Of a DNA stretch of 64,000 bases, positions 34,801-49,200 are shown in pieces; the stretch's first letter is position 1; the number at the start of each line of letters is the position of its first letter. The DNA comes from Lepisosteus oculatus. Taxonomy: Eukaryota > Chordata > Actinopteri > Semionotiformes > Lepisosteidae. Made by a program: the position numbers and the translations under genes. Under the pieces are notes generated by a model. That model was given only the letters and a program-made list of their open reading frames with translations, did not search any database and was not told where the DNA came from. The stretch spans positions 32,125,148 to 32,189,147 of the forward strand of contig NC_090706.1 of the NCBI RefSeq assembly GCF_040954835.1, written 5' to 3'.

Positions 34801-37800
34801 GAGGTGATACATTTTGCCATATTGTGTAGCATAAAAAAGTCCTAAAGAATACTGGTGTTTAGTGTATATTGAGTAAAAATCAAAGGGCTCCTTTTAACAA
34901 CATAAGAAGAACCTTTATGGGATCCACTTTTCTATCTGGCTTATGTACTGGTTGTTATTTTTTTCAATGGCTACTTAAGAACTACTGAATTTTCATATGT
35001 ATTTTTAATTGCATAGTTGATCCTATGATGAAACTTGTTTCTTAGGTACTGTATGAACCTGGCTTAAGGAAGAATCCATGGCAGCTATTTGTTATTGAAT
35101 GCAACATCTTGATTTTTTTAAGATGTCAAATGCCTATTTAAGAGTATCCAGAGCACGGATCACAGTACTATACAAATGAAAATTCTTGTTAGCTGTTCGC
35201 TTTGCCCAGTCCTGTGAATCCAATGTATCAATAATACAAAGCATTTCTGTTTTTCTTTGGAAAGGAAGAGATTACTCTCTAATACATCAAAATGTCCAAA
35301 GAAAATCCAGGAAATTCACTTAACAAATTGTCTTACAGTAGACAAGCATTTTTGCATAAATTGATTCAGTTTTGCTTCTTCTACTAAACACATCTATATC
35401 AAATGCTGCATTTTTTTAATCTATGATGCACTGTTACATTTAAACATAATGTTTAAATGTCAGCCTTATCCAATTGTTTTTTCATTTCTTTTTTATGACA
35501 AGAAATCATCAATGCAATTACTTGCATTGTTCAATACTTTAGTTCTGTATTTTATTTTCAGACATGCCTTAAATATCACAATGAGATGTTCATGATCCTT
35601 ATTTTTTTCAGTCATTTGTCTATTTATAGAAACTGATACAAAAATATAAACTGTAAACATTCAGATAATCCTTTATAAGGAAGATGACAAAATCTTTCAC
35701 AGTCTGTAGCTGCTGCTTTGACCCAGTTACTGTATCTACCACAGCCCATTGTTTGATATTTTTACGTTACATTTCTCTGCTTCTAGCAACATTGACAATA
35801 TTGTCAGCATCTGCAGTGTTTGTTGTGTCTTTACCTTCTCTAAAAGGAGGTCACCCACAGACCTAGTCTGAAATGTAGATAGAGCATCCCTGCATTATTT
35901 TGCTCTGATAGCATTATCAGGCTGCTGAAAACACAAGTAAGGACATCTGCGTAAAAGTCTGGTCATCAAATTGGGAAGTATTACTTTTAAGCTAATTTCC
36001 TCCTTGCTTAGTCAGGCTGAAACTGAAAATCCCTTTTACATAAAACATGTGTTGCAATAGTGGAGGATGGTTAGAAATCCTCTAAGATGTTCTTTGAAAT
36101 CTGGTTTTGGTTTGCGTGACATTTTTGCAAGCAGTGTGTAATTTAGTCATTGGGAGTACAACAACATGTAATAGTAATTGTTACGTGAATGAATTAGAAG
36201 GAAGTGCTTTGTGACTAAGCTGCTTTCATACCAGTGATCCATACAAAACGATTAGCCACTCCCTGCAAAAAAGCTCATTCAACATATGGGAAACCTGATA
36301 ACAGAAAAAGACCTTTCACATTTTGTATTGGTTTTTACTCCTTTATCCTTCAAAACTTGAATTACTTGAATTCAGAGTGGCCCTAAAAGCTTTAAAGTCA
36401 TATGTTATGCTGTGCTGTGGACTCAGATAAAATATTGTGGATAGATCTATGTAGTATGAAGCTAATGAAGATGAGGTCCTTACTGTAAATTTTAGCTATT
36501 ACGCACTTCAGTGACATGATTCGTTGTTTAGTTCATCCTGTGTGTCTTGGTAGGATTAATGGTCATTATTATTGTTATTAATTATATTTCCTTGCATTAT
36601 GTATGATCCTGTAGGATCCCAAATCTTTAAAAGGGCTCCTATCTCAATACTGACCAGGCTCAGCTTTGCTTATTGTCTGTGAACTGATGAGATCAAACAA
36701 GAGTGCTGCTGTCAGAGAAGAATGATCAATGTGCAGGACAAGACATGATAGAACAAATTATAAATACCTTTTGCACAGGCTGCTAAAAAAGGCAGCTTTG
36801 GCTACAATCCATTTGGCAACTACTGTAAGGAGCCACTTGCATGCTGATCAAGGAGAATCTGCTGTAAAAGAGCATGGCAGAGCATTAGGGAAAAACATAA
36901 TCATAATCAACATTGAGATTGTAATCATTGCATTTGTTTTTCTTTTGCACTGTTTCAGGTCCAGCAATTAAAAAGTATGTGACAATTAAGACGTAAATTG
37001 CTAATTGTCTGGTTTTCTAGAAGGACACTGAGCCATAATTAATCCACTAGACACATACGTTCCCTTGACATGTGTCTTTGTCTTTGGCAGTAGATACAGC
37101 AGCAGGGGCTGGGTGAATCCATCTTATTCCTGCCCACTCTGTCCTGGAGGATTGAAGGATGGGCTAATGACCTTGAGTTCAAGCTTTAATCGTTTGGAGT
37201 GCCTGGGCTCTTTTATTAGACACCGCTGTAACATTGTTCCGGCGCCTTGCATGCTGAATGTAGGTACACTCTGTCCAAAGGTGTTTTGTTTTGCACCTTG
37301 TAAAATGGTTTTGGGGGGGAAATCAAAGCTTGTGATTGGGGACTGCAATGAGGCATTGCAGTTAGTGCTGTTACCTCACAGCTCTTGGTTCTTGGGTTCA
37401 GTTCCGGACTGGAATCCCTTCTGTTCCAGTGTGGTGTTTGCATGCTTACCCCATGTGCATGTGTGTGCTTTAGTTTTCTCTCACCTTCCAGCGAGATGTT
37501 GCCTAGATTATTGGAGTTGCTAAATCACTCATCTGTGATTTATGTGCATGCCCTGTAGCAGACTGATATCTTGTTCAAGGTGTAGTTCTGCCTCATGCTT
37601 CTGGGCTACGGGCTGCCAGGACCCTTTCCAGGACTAAGTGGTTTTCTGATAATGGTCAGATATCTTGTGATTTGATATACAGTATGCCAGTACTGGACTG
37701 TGTCCTGTATTAGTCATGCATTAGTTTTAAAATACACACAGGAAGTAGGATTTGCTTAAAATAAAATTGGAATAGAATACATACGGCAGAGTTTGTTTTA

Positions 37801-40164
37801 AGGGAAATACTTTTTATTTCCTAATATGTCAATGAAATTTATGATGATTTGTTCTGTAAGTGGTACTCTGCTTAAAGATGGCATAATCTTTAAATAGAGG
37901 CTAAAAAAGGAAGCCATCAGCCTCTGTCTGAGATGTCTGTGGTGGAATATTTAGATAAATGATTATGCAAGCAACATTGGAAGTATTTCTTCTTCATATA
38001 TAATTTACTACTGAAAAAAGGTACTTATCATTTATTTTATTAGGGATAACAGTCACCCTGTTTTGCCATACTAGATATTAATTGATAAAAATATCTTCAG
38101 AGCAAAAAAAGTAAAAATGTAATGCAATCTTCTCTTGCCAAAATACCTTTCATAGTATATAACAGTAACTACTTTCATTATCATTAAGTTAAGCAAGGAA
38201 AAAATAATGGAATGAATTGAATATAAATAATAAACCTGCAAACAAAAACCTGAAAAATATGTTGATAATTAATAAAACTATGTATCAAACAAATAAGTTA
38301 TTTTTAATGGAAAAAAGATTAGCTACCTGTGGTACTGCATTAATTTTTTGGCAAGACTGTGCCTTGTTATTATGCTTCAGGGTAAATCAAGATGTAATGG
38401 TCTATACAGAGCTCTATCTTTTTTTAATATCTGTTTGACTTTTGTGCAGAACAATCTCCAATCCAATAAATAAAAATGTATCATTTTTTCAAATTAAATT
38501 TATTGGAGTGCTGCAAAGAATAGAAAATCAGTTTCATGATCCATACAGTAAACACAAAGAGTATTTGCGAATCCATTTCATGCTGTAGATTGATGGAGCA
38601 AATTTTCACCCATTTGTGCTATTTTTCACAAATGTCATTAAATGCTTGCTTTTTCAACAGCTACAAAGCGCTATGGTATTACCTGAAGTGATATTAATCG
38701 CTTAAAATGATAGCCTGCAGTGTGTTACAAATCTTAAATATATGTGTTTGTGGTAGGAATACTGAAATCAATCAGAAATAGGACAAAGAGTGTTTATGGA
38801 AAGCACTCTGCAGTACTCCACAGTCTAGTTCAGCATCCTGCTTTCAGCACTTCACAGCTCAAAACATCTGTTGTGTTAGATGTAGCTTAATTGAATCTGA
38901 TATGTTTTAAGTCTACTAATCATATTTCTTGAAAGTATAACATATAAACATATACAAATATAAACATATAAAATAGCCTAGCTACCGTTTTAAAGTGTAC
39001 CATAAAGTCTATAGTATTTTATGTTCTGAAAAGATGATTACATGCCACGAATGGAGCCTGGATTGGACATTTTGAGTTTTAAATGTGCCTGGTTTCACTG
39101 AATTCTCAGAAAACAAGGAATTTCATTGCCTGCCTATACACTAATCAAAACAACTGTAACTGTTAATGTTGCAATTTACCATTACATTGTTGAGGTATGC
39201 ACTGCATGAAACATTTTAATAGCATTTTATTGATATTAGCAAAACAGTGGTGTAAATAATTGCATATACATGAAGATAATCTACAAGAAAGACAGTAATA
39301 GTTAACGTATGCATATCTGTAGATATTATTTCATGGAATTCCTTAACTCCTTAACTAAAAGTAACTTTCCTCTTACTCATTTTGAGGTTACTTTGCTTTA
39401 TCTAACTAATATTGTACTAATATTGTATCTAACTAATATTGTATATTGTTAATATTGTATTAAATGGTGTTGTTATGTGTAGTTTTTTGTCCATGTATCT
39501 GGCTCACATGCTGACTTAACTATATACTTGATGCTTGGTGAGGTAAACCCTTTCTGTTTTGTTTTAAATAAACGCTCTTAAAATAAAAATATATAAATTA
39601 TTTTCAATACTTTAGCATCTAGAAATCATTATCACATATTCACACTGTATATGACAACTTAGTGTACAGTATATAACAATAACCTAAAGCCTGGCCACTA
39701 TCATGCCTATCCAGCAAAACTACGCTATCTTACTACCCATGCAAGTGCAGTCACATGTCACATGTCCCAGTTTAATTTTCCTTTAAGAAAACTAAAAGCA
39801 GTGTATTTCATAGAATTTGCAATGTTGGCACTCTGGTTAAGCACTTCAGATGAGCAGCCTTTACTAAATTGAGCAAAAGAACAACACAAGCATCTTTAAA
39901 GGAACTTGACGGTTTGTCATTTTATTTCCCCAGCATAATTAACCATTGATATGTGTGGAATTAATTTAAAACTGAAAAAGCCGTCTACAGTTAGTTGAGC
40001 ACAAACTAACAAAACCACTATGTATCATTTTCTATTGCCCTCCCCCCCCCAATTCACTAGGATACATTCCATGAGGGAAGCGGTTCATAAAAACAAATGA
40101 TTACAAAAACCTTGAATTGACAGCATCATGTTTATTGTGGTATTTTGAAAGGTTTTTAGTATGT

Positions 40165-40244
<80 letters not shown>

Positions 40245-43200
40245 TGCTTAGACTTATATAGTGCTTCTTGAACACTCCACTCAAAGCGCTTTACATGTAA
40301 TGGGGATTCCCCTCCACCACCACCAATGTGCAGCCCAACCTGGATGATGCGACAGCAGCCATAGTGTGCCAGAATGCTCACCACACATCAGCCATTAGGG
40401 GGAGAAGAACAGAGTGATAACGCCAGTTCATAGATGGGGATTATTAGGAGTCCATGATAAATAAAGGCCACTGGGAAATTTGGCCAGGACACCAGGCTTC
40501 CAACCCTAGTTTTTTCAAAAACACCTGGGGAGTTTTAATGACCACAGAGAGTCAGGACCTCAGTTTTACATCTCATCTGAAGGATGCCGCCTTTTTACAG
40601 TATAGTGTCCCCGTCAAAACTAAAACGGCTTAAAACAATGAAATGGATCTAATATAGTCTGTATCTTTAAGACTTTTTTTTTCATTCAGGACCTGAATAA
40701 GGTTTGTCAAAAATTAGTCCACTTGAGAAAAAAACTTGTCCAAATGATCTCCTCTTCTGCCCAGATAACATTTGGAATGACCAGAATTTGGAGCCGGACT
40801 CGGATCTCCCACCAGGCTGGAGGACAATCAGGGACAGTACTGGCACCTATTACTGGCACGTGCCAACTGGCACCACTCAATGGCATCACCCATCCTGCAG
40901 CTCTGATGGAGACCAGACTGCAGTCAGTGGATTTGCAACCACAGGATATGAGGCAAGTGAACACATGGCTTTTCTCAGGATAGGAGCTGTGTTAGCTGAG
41001 TTTTCTTTTTCATCTCAGTGATGCAAAGTTGACATCCAGACACTTATTGAAAAAGCTAAGATGATGTGGGAATGGATTTTGACATATTCACATTCTAGGT
41101 CATTTGTCTTTTTTTAAACGATGATACAGAGATTATTGTATTCCCTTAGAAACAGTGTGTGCCTCCACACTTTCAATACCAGCCTCAAGTGTTATTTAGG
41201 GTTCTCTGATGTTAAGGTGAGATGATTTTCTCATTTTCCTCCAGGGATTCCATCCTGATGGATCAAGACAATCTAGAGGAAGACAGATTGAGAGCCCCAT
41301 GGCCTCCATAACCAACAGGTACCAGTTTTAGTCTGTTAAGAGGCAGGCAGCCTACTTGGTCTAAACTCAATTTTCCTCTCATGCCTCATGCACATCTGAG
41401 GGTGAATTAGGTCAAAAGTTTAGGTACTGTATGCACTTACCAGTCCCTGTGGAGATTTTCAGTATGTGTTTTTTTTAATCTGAAGTGCCATCACTTGACT
41501 TGTCGTGGAGACAGTGTGTATAAAACTCTAAGTTAAGCAATATGGTTAGAATTACTTTCCTTTGTGGTCGCCATTTACTTTTACAAATCAGATTGAAAGA
41601 TTACTAACCTTCAGGTTTCTACGGATTCTAGATGAAATCTGCTGTCATTTGTCTTACAGAGTTTCATTAGTTATGTTATTAACTCAACAGCAGAATAGTT
41701 CTGCCCAAAAAGTTAATTAAAGAAGAAAGTTATTGTTATCGTTTTTATTACAAAGGCAATGAATAATGTATGCCATCCCAAATATTCCATGGTTAGGGTC
41801 CATTTTATTTTTTACAGTAATTGCTTTTATGCTTCAGTGAGTGCCGTGAAGTGCTTAAGTAGACAGTGTCTGCAAAAACAACGCTACTCTATTGCTCTCC
41901 TTGCTCTGGTTGCTCCTTGCTGACCTTGTGACCAATAACTGCCTGTAGGCTGCAGATACACTGTATATAGAACCCTCTGTTGACTTTTTTCCCCTTTAGA
42001 AATAGTGCTTGCTTATGTGTTAATAGTTGTCATTTCCATGGGAACACAATTAACGTATGAAATTAATAGGGGATAGATACTGTATTTGCAGCCATCATTC
42101 AGTGTCAGAAGAAAATGAAAGGTATTTTTAACAGACATATATTATTATAAACAAATTGTTTTTTGTGATTGCTATTGCCTTGCATATAAAGTTATTTATC
42201 TGCAGGGTATGACTTATATATACAGTAATTGTTTATGATGTACTTGTTGGCATCAAACTATTTTCTTTGTTTTTGAATTAGAATTTTGGACAAATGTTGC
42301 TGAGCTATTTTATTTGGAAGGATGGATTTTAGTTTGGCCAATACTATTCTGGAAATTTAGCTTTCCATTGTGGGATAAGTATTATTCTGGTCTGCTTTAT
42401 GTCTACACTGTATTCTTGTCCCTTCACTAAAAAAAGTAACATACTTAGTTGTTTTTTTACAGCTTTGTGCAGGTAATGAACTTATTGGTTCCAATTAGTC
42501 AACCATATACATTTACAGCAAATGTGACTCCTTTTTTGCTGCATTATCAATGTCAAATATAATACATTTCTCAATGAGTTTCCCCTCTTTTTGCCCCCAT
42601 AAGGAAGTACTGTAGTTATAAATGAGAGAAGCACATCTGTATCCTTGTTGCTGTGTGCATCCCCTGTGAGTGATAAAAAAAATTCAGTAAATCTGGGATC
42701 ATTTTTTTAATCTTGTAGAGTGATTTGGACATGCAACATGTCCATTAACTGGCTGTGTCCTTCACTTTGTGGAAAATCAGGCTTTTGAAGTCTTTGAGAA
42801 GCTTGGTTTGGCTTCCTTCCTCTCTCCTTTTTTTCTTTTGACACACCTTTGATGTATTCATCTGTGATCTTTCCAGTTCTAATCATATCAGTACAGTACC
42901 TCTGCTACAGAAGGCTTACCTAGAAGAGACATGTTGAATATTTCCAAGTTCTGCAATATCCTATGGGAAAATATCTTTGTCACTTTTGCGATTGTGACTA
43001 AAATAGTGTAACAAATAAAATCCATTCAATGAATAAAGAAATCAATTTCCCTGTGAAACTGAGCAAAAGGAAAATCAGTCCATCTGTAGACACAAGGAAT
43101 TCAAGAGGGTATGTATTGGCTCAATGGGCAATGCTCTTGCATTTTTCAGTATTGACAGCAAATTTGCCACACTGAAAAAAATGTTCTTTATTTCAATGTG

Positions 43201-46200
43201 ATATGTTTATTATGAAAAATTCTAAAAGTATAAAAAACATATGTTGTCTGGGGTTTTAAGCTTATATATTCCTAAACTGCTATTTGACAGAATATATTTA
43301 GAACTAGCACTCCTGGTATTGGCAGCAAAAATCCAACCACCTTATATTCATAGCAGATCCTTATGACAGAATCCTGCTTTGCAGGGGTACTGTAATATGA
43401 ATAATCAGGTGCACCAGACAAACTCCTGAGCAATGTTATAAATAATTCCCCTTGATGGGAATTAAACAGATCTGAGACCTTTGAGATGCTTCTTTCTTTT
43501 CAAAGCGCAAGTGTGGCAGAAACCTTTTCTTATGATTTTCTAAGACAAAAGAATACAAATCATATCAGAAATGTCTCCACTGAGGAAAGGAATGCTTATC
43601 ATGCAATTTTCATTATTATTCCTGCTGAAAGAGAGCACATTTTAACTGTTCTTTTGATATTAGATTGTTAAGATTGTATCGAAAGGTGTAAAATATACAA
43701 TACATTAGACAGGTTTATTCAGCACAGCCTTTATAAAAGCAAAAGCATTGTAATGTATAGTAATATGAAACCCAACAGAACACCTTTTTCTTACATTTAA
43801 ACAAAATCTCTGTCTGATACCTAATATTCAGATTATCATTGGCTTTGAAAGGGAAAGTCTGTGCCTCTATGCCTTACATATTCTTCTGAGAGTGTGCAGA
43901 AACCCATTTACTGCAGGTCAAGACTAGTTTTGAAAACATTTAGGTAAGGCTGGCAGAACATGCTTTTAAAGTGTTGTGTGAATTTACGATTTCATAGTCT
44001 GAATCATTCACCCAGTCAATATAAATATACTGCTTATCTTGGTGTGGGTCATTGCAAGATGGAGTCTACACCACAAGCTGAGGTCACAAGACAGGACTGA
44101 GAGCGCAAATGCACTCTGCCTGAATGGGATACCAGTCAGTTATAAGGCTACTGTGAAACGAACAGTGAGAAATGTAGAGTAAACAGATCTAGCCATCATG
44201 TCTTTAGAAAGTAGAAGGAGCCAGAGCAAATGGAAAAGAACCCATATGAACATGGTGGGGAACATGCAGACTCTCCACAGACAGACACCTGAGGCTGGAA
44301 TCAAATCTTGGAGCTGTGCCACAGCATTACGAGCTGCCAGAGCAGCCCTGCAGCTGGAAGAAGGTTAAGAAAAGTCTGTCTCAGCAATGTATCTTTGTGT
44401 TTTATAAATAGCACAACAAATTGTGTCAGTGAGCCAGACAAAAAAGGAAACACTGCATTCAAACCTCAGTGATATTGAAACTTCTCTCACACAAGGTCAC
44501 CCAAAGCACAGCTGTCTCCTGTAGAGAAAAAAAAAACAAATATCTTGCAACCCTATGAAAAATACACATGTACATATAAAATTACCCAGCAGATAAACAA
44601 CTAATTAAAACAACCGTCACACTCCTGTTCACAGAAAAGAAAATGACTAAATGTTATGACCCTTAGAACATACAAAGAGAAGACTCTCTCTTTCACTCAT
44701 TTTGGTAGTTTAGTAGCTAAGTGTTGCCAGTAACTAGAAAAAGAGTTACCTCCTACCTAGGAAGCCAATTCCAGGAATTCATAATGGTTTGTGAAAGAAA
44801 TGTTTCCTCTGCTCCATCTTAAATAAATTTGATTTTAGGTTCCATTTGTGAGCAATATCCTTGTTGTGCTACAGAGAATAAGATAGTTCCCTAGGCTGCT
44901 GTATAGAAGAGATTTAGCCCCCTTAACCTATAAACATTGGTAAAATTGGCCCTGTTTGTTTTGCAGGAGCTCACTTCCTTGGCAAGAGGAAGATTATTTC
45001 CAAACCAATAGTGACCCTGACTCTAAGGTACAGGTATAATTCAATACTTTTATGTTCACAAGACCTGTAATGAACTAACAAGGTCTGTTGTCTGAGATGC
45101 CTCATCTGTGTATAAATGGTACAGCTCACACAACAAACTTGTATTCTTTGTGTCCACGGAGGACACTCATTGGCAAGTAAAACTCATCATACAGTATTAA
45201 AAGACAAATATATATTTAGTTTTGATTTGAATTACCTTTGTCTCTACATGTCAGGTGAGCGTATTCAATATACTAATTGCAACAATTGTGTTGTATCTGT
45301 TTGCAACTAGATTGTATATTTTTATAATAAACAAATAAAAACTGAAACATACTGTAAACTCCTCTCCGCTGAATACAAACAACACAGTTGAACTGACAAA
45401 GATGTACTGCACTGGTACTTTCTGCATTATTTACAGTGCAAAGACAATACAACCACAGCCTAATTAAAAAATCAAGTTTTATTTTGCTAAGAAGTATAGT
45501 TAGTTCAGGGCTGAGGAAAAGTCTGTGATATTTTAGTCATTTGGGAATTGTCATTTACATACACGGTAGTGATCACTCTTTATTCACAAATTTGTACATC
45601 TTTGACATGAATGAAAGTTTTGACAGCTCTACTGATGTTCAATTACTTCCTGTAGAAAATGTAGACAGTGACTTCCTAAAAAAACAGTTAGGTACAGATG
45701 AAACCAAAATAAACAAACAGTCTAAGAGAATATTTGTGCTCCTATCAACAATATGTATGAGGTGGATCAAGTTTGTTCCCTGGGATCCTGGTTCTTTGGT
45801 CTTTGTTGATCAACATGATCCTGTCTCTGTTCCCAATAGTGCTTCGCTGTGCGCTCACTGGGCTGGGTGGAGATCCCTGAGGAGGACCTAGCTCCAGGCA
45901 AGAGCAGCATAGCTGTCAATAACTGCATTCAGCAGCTGTCTCACAGTAAGTGTGAGGGCCGGGATGCTGTAGGAGCCTGGGGGGAGGTGAGTATAGCATT
46001 GAGAAAGAAGCGCCTTTCAGTCACTGGCCTAGTGCACATCAAGCTGAGAAGGAAATGTCTAACTGTGTTGAATATATTTTTACCACTGTTTTTGTTTTTC
46101 AGATTTTGTGTCTAAAATGTCAAGGATTACGTCATTCTTGTGCTTTTTTCATTTTCTCTTTCTTTTGTAGTTCAGTGCATTAGAGCTTAGTAAAGACTGA

Positions 46201-49200
46201 TTGCACCATCCCCATCTATTAGATATATTTGAAACATTTGGTAAAATTGACTTTAATACACAAGTGTTACTTGATGCAGAAAGAACTTGGGTTTCAAACA
46301 TATTAAAACTTACTTATTTAAAATACTCCACTAATGTAAATATTCAATGTACATATTCAATGTAAATATTCAAAATATGCAGAGTACCAGTAAGAGGTTT
46401 TCCTTCTGTCTATACACTTTAATTTTTTTTTTATTTAACCAAAACTTGATACAGACATTTTAAGAGCAATCTGGCTTTTAGTTATGGCCATATTAATACT
46501 GGGTCAGTGTAGACATGCAATAGTGAATAGGAAAGACAGAAACCACAAAACCTGCAGTCTGATACCAATTACAATCTGTAATCAGCTGACGAATCAGTGA
46601 CAAATGTATGTCCAGAAGGCAATGGCAACATAAAAGGCTGCTTCAGTAACATTGGAATTAATAGCACTGTGCCCCACAAATACTACTTTTAAATGAAAAA
46701 GTAATAGACACCTTGAGAATGCTCCACGGCCGAAACGTTGTGTTTTCTCTCTTCTTTTTTTCAGCATGGAATAAACCTATTACTTGTTCCTTTGCAGCCT
46801 ACACATGCTAACGCAACTAACCACCTGAACTACTACTTTTAAATGTAGCCTTGCAGATTTTTTTTCGTGATTTTTATTTTATTTTCTGGAAGGCAGTAAT
46901 CTATCTGGCTAGGAAATTGCTATAGGGGTTAATTGTACAGGGCCTTTATTCCCAATTACTTTTTTGATTATTAGTTGTCCAGACCTAGCAGTCATCAAAT
47001 GAACTCAATGTACTGGACTTGTACCCTGATAATGTCTCATGTGCTAATTGACTTCAGCTCAGGTTTGGTAGGTCTTTTATGTACTCACTTCTTTGACGTT
47101 TCCAATGAGGTAATTTAGAAAGCTTTTCGAATTATAGAAATAGACTGTTGGCGTGCCATAAAGCATAAGAAACACCTTGGGAGACAGTGAAGTCCAGAGC
47201 GGATGTGAATTAATAGGTTGTTTATAGGAATCTCAATGGATAACTGCCACTGCCGAAAATAAGAAAATACTGTATCTATGTGCTCTATGTGGGCTATAAC
47301 TTGTACATTGCATTACTTGACTACGGTTTTCAACCCACAGGGCCAGGACATGGTAATGATTCTGAAGAAGGACACTCTTAGTCTGGTTGACCCAGTAGAC
47401 CACAGCCTGATCCACTGTCAACCCATTATTAATATCCGAGTATGGGGGGTAGGCTGTAACAATGGCAGGTAAGACTTCATTGATGACATGAAAAGGAGAT
47501 CTCAAGCACATCAGGTATCTTTACCAGAATAGTAAAGCTAACTGATTAATCCTAAAGTTAGAGGGTTCTGGTGTATAGTGGAAATATTGATAGGTTAAAA
47601 ATTGGTGAGCTGGATGAATTGGTGATACGTTTTGTGTGATAATCCAAGCTAATTCATGGGTGGTTAGGAATTTTATAATACCAGCATTGTGAATTTTACA
47701 GCCTTTGGCCAGTGTAATGTTGGCAGCTGAAGCCTCCAATTTTTGTCTTGGTCCTTGCATGAATCACAGTTAAAAATTTATATTGTAAGCTTAAACTGTT
47801 TTATTCTAGGGCAGCCTATTCTTGATTGCACAGACCTGAGTGATGACAGGATATATAATGTCCCTCTTGTTATTCTCTTCACTAATACACAGCAAAGAAC
47901 CTCAGTTAAGAATGGAAAGTCTTTAGATTAGTGTACCGGGAGATTTTCTTCAAACAACCTAGGAGGTAACAGTACAGTATGTTTAAGTACTGAAGCTTGC
48001 AGAGGACGTGATCTGAAAATTAGAATTCCTACTGTCATCTGTGGAGAACTCTTTTTGGCACTGTTGCTGAATACTCCTGAGGAATAACCAGCAAGCGACC
48101 CTGGTGTCTAATTTGATGCAGCCACATACTATGACCACTGGAACTTACATAGCAAATTATGCCAAGAAAATTAAATGGAACAGAACTGTTAAATATCTGC
48201 ATGCAATGGCCTTAGGATATTTTGATATAATCTTCATTTCTACCTTGTACTTACACACTGGTGCAAACTGGGTTGAAGATAATCTGTACATTTCATTTTA
48301 AAATGAATTTTAGGAACTATATTTTTTTGTTTTTCCCACTGGGTTGTATAAAGATAAGAAGAGACAAGTTTTCTCAGCTAACAAGATAAAAAAATGACTA
48401 CTAGGGGAATTCATTCTGACAAACTATTGTACTGTAAGTCAAATGAATTAGAATTTCCTGTGGCTCATCAGCATTAAGTTAATGTGTTTAATTTATGGAT
48501 ACATTGTTGTTTTGAGATGGGGTTTCTGTCTGTTGCTATCAATTTTAGCACAGCAATAAAATATTAACTATAAGGGGTTTGCAGTTATCCTCTCACTCCT
48601 AAACCTTCCCTTATAGGTAACATGCATTACAGGGAAAGCTCTAATGCAGTACAATACTTCCATGGTTTTAGTAGCATGCTAACACAGTGGTTTATTTTAC
48701 AACATTATGCCCTTTACGCATGTGCATTCTAAATACTTTGCATCATTCTTAAGGAACTACACAGTCCCATGAAGAGCTTTGTGTTATGTGCACACATTTC
48801 CTGTAATTTACAGTGATTCCCACTGCCTTACTCTTCTAAGGAATGCATATAAGACAAGCCAAGCCATTAGATGACAGGTTTAGTGTTTCTCATTGAATGC
48901 CAAACTTGCCACCAGAGTGGTGTCATTTTTAACAATGTTTTTTCTTTCATTTTTGATTGCTACCCTCGAAACAGAGACAGGTAACTACTCTTTTGGTTTA
49001 CAAGGTTATTAATGTAGCAATAGTTTGCATGGTACTAATCTTTTCAATAATGCCTAAAGGGCACAAAGCTTATATATTATCATTCATTAAGAAGTTATAT
49101 TGCTTTTCTACATTTCATTAGTACATGTACAGTATAGTATCATTTTCATACTAAGACAACTCATAGATTCTTATGGAAACATATTCCCTTACACATTTGA

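Larger units (their letters stand above)
28861..40764 (+). other. APBB3 intron 1 (11.9 kb)
   Basis: Phase-1 intron with donor GTGAGT and acceptor CTTCTGCCCAG. It contains several repeats (listed separately) and long AT-rich stretches. No coding exon of another gene was found on either strand. Patches at 28875-29170 and 34080-34430 have no repeat signature and more balanced base composition, so they are the best places to look for conserved regulatory elements. Confidence 0.7.
41319..44966 (+). other. APBB3 intron 3
   Basis: Intron of 3.6 kb between the exons ending 41318 and starting 44967. Apart from the repeats near 44040-44345 and 44640-44935 it is AT-rich and shows no exon. Confidence 0.6.

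Noticed and set aside
37065-37523. 152-codon ORF in APBB3 intron 1
   Set aside because: Its second half is tRNA-SINE sequence. There is no start context, domain or splice continuation.
40085-40384. Poly-leucine ORF
   Set aside because: It is translation of the (AAT)n microsatellite and SINE tail in reverse.
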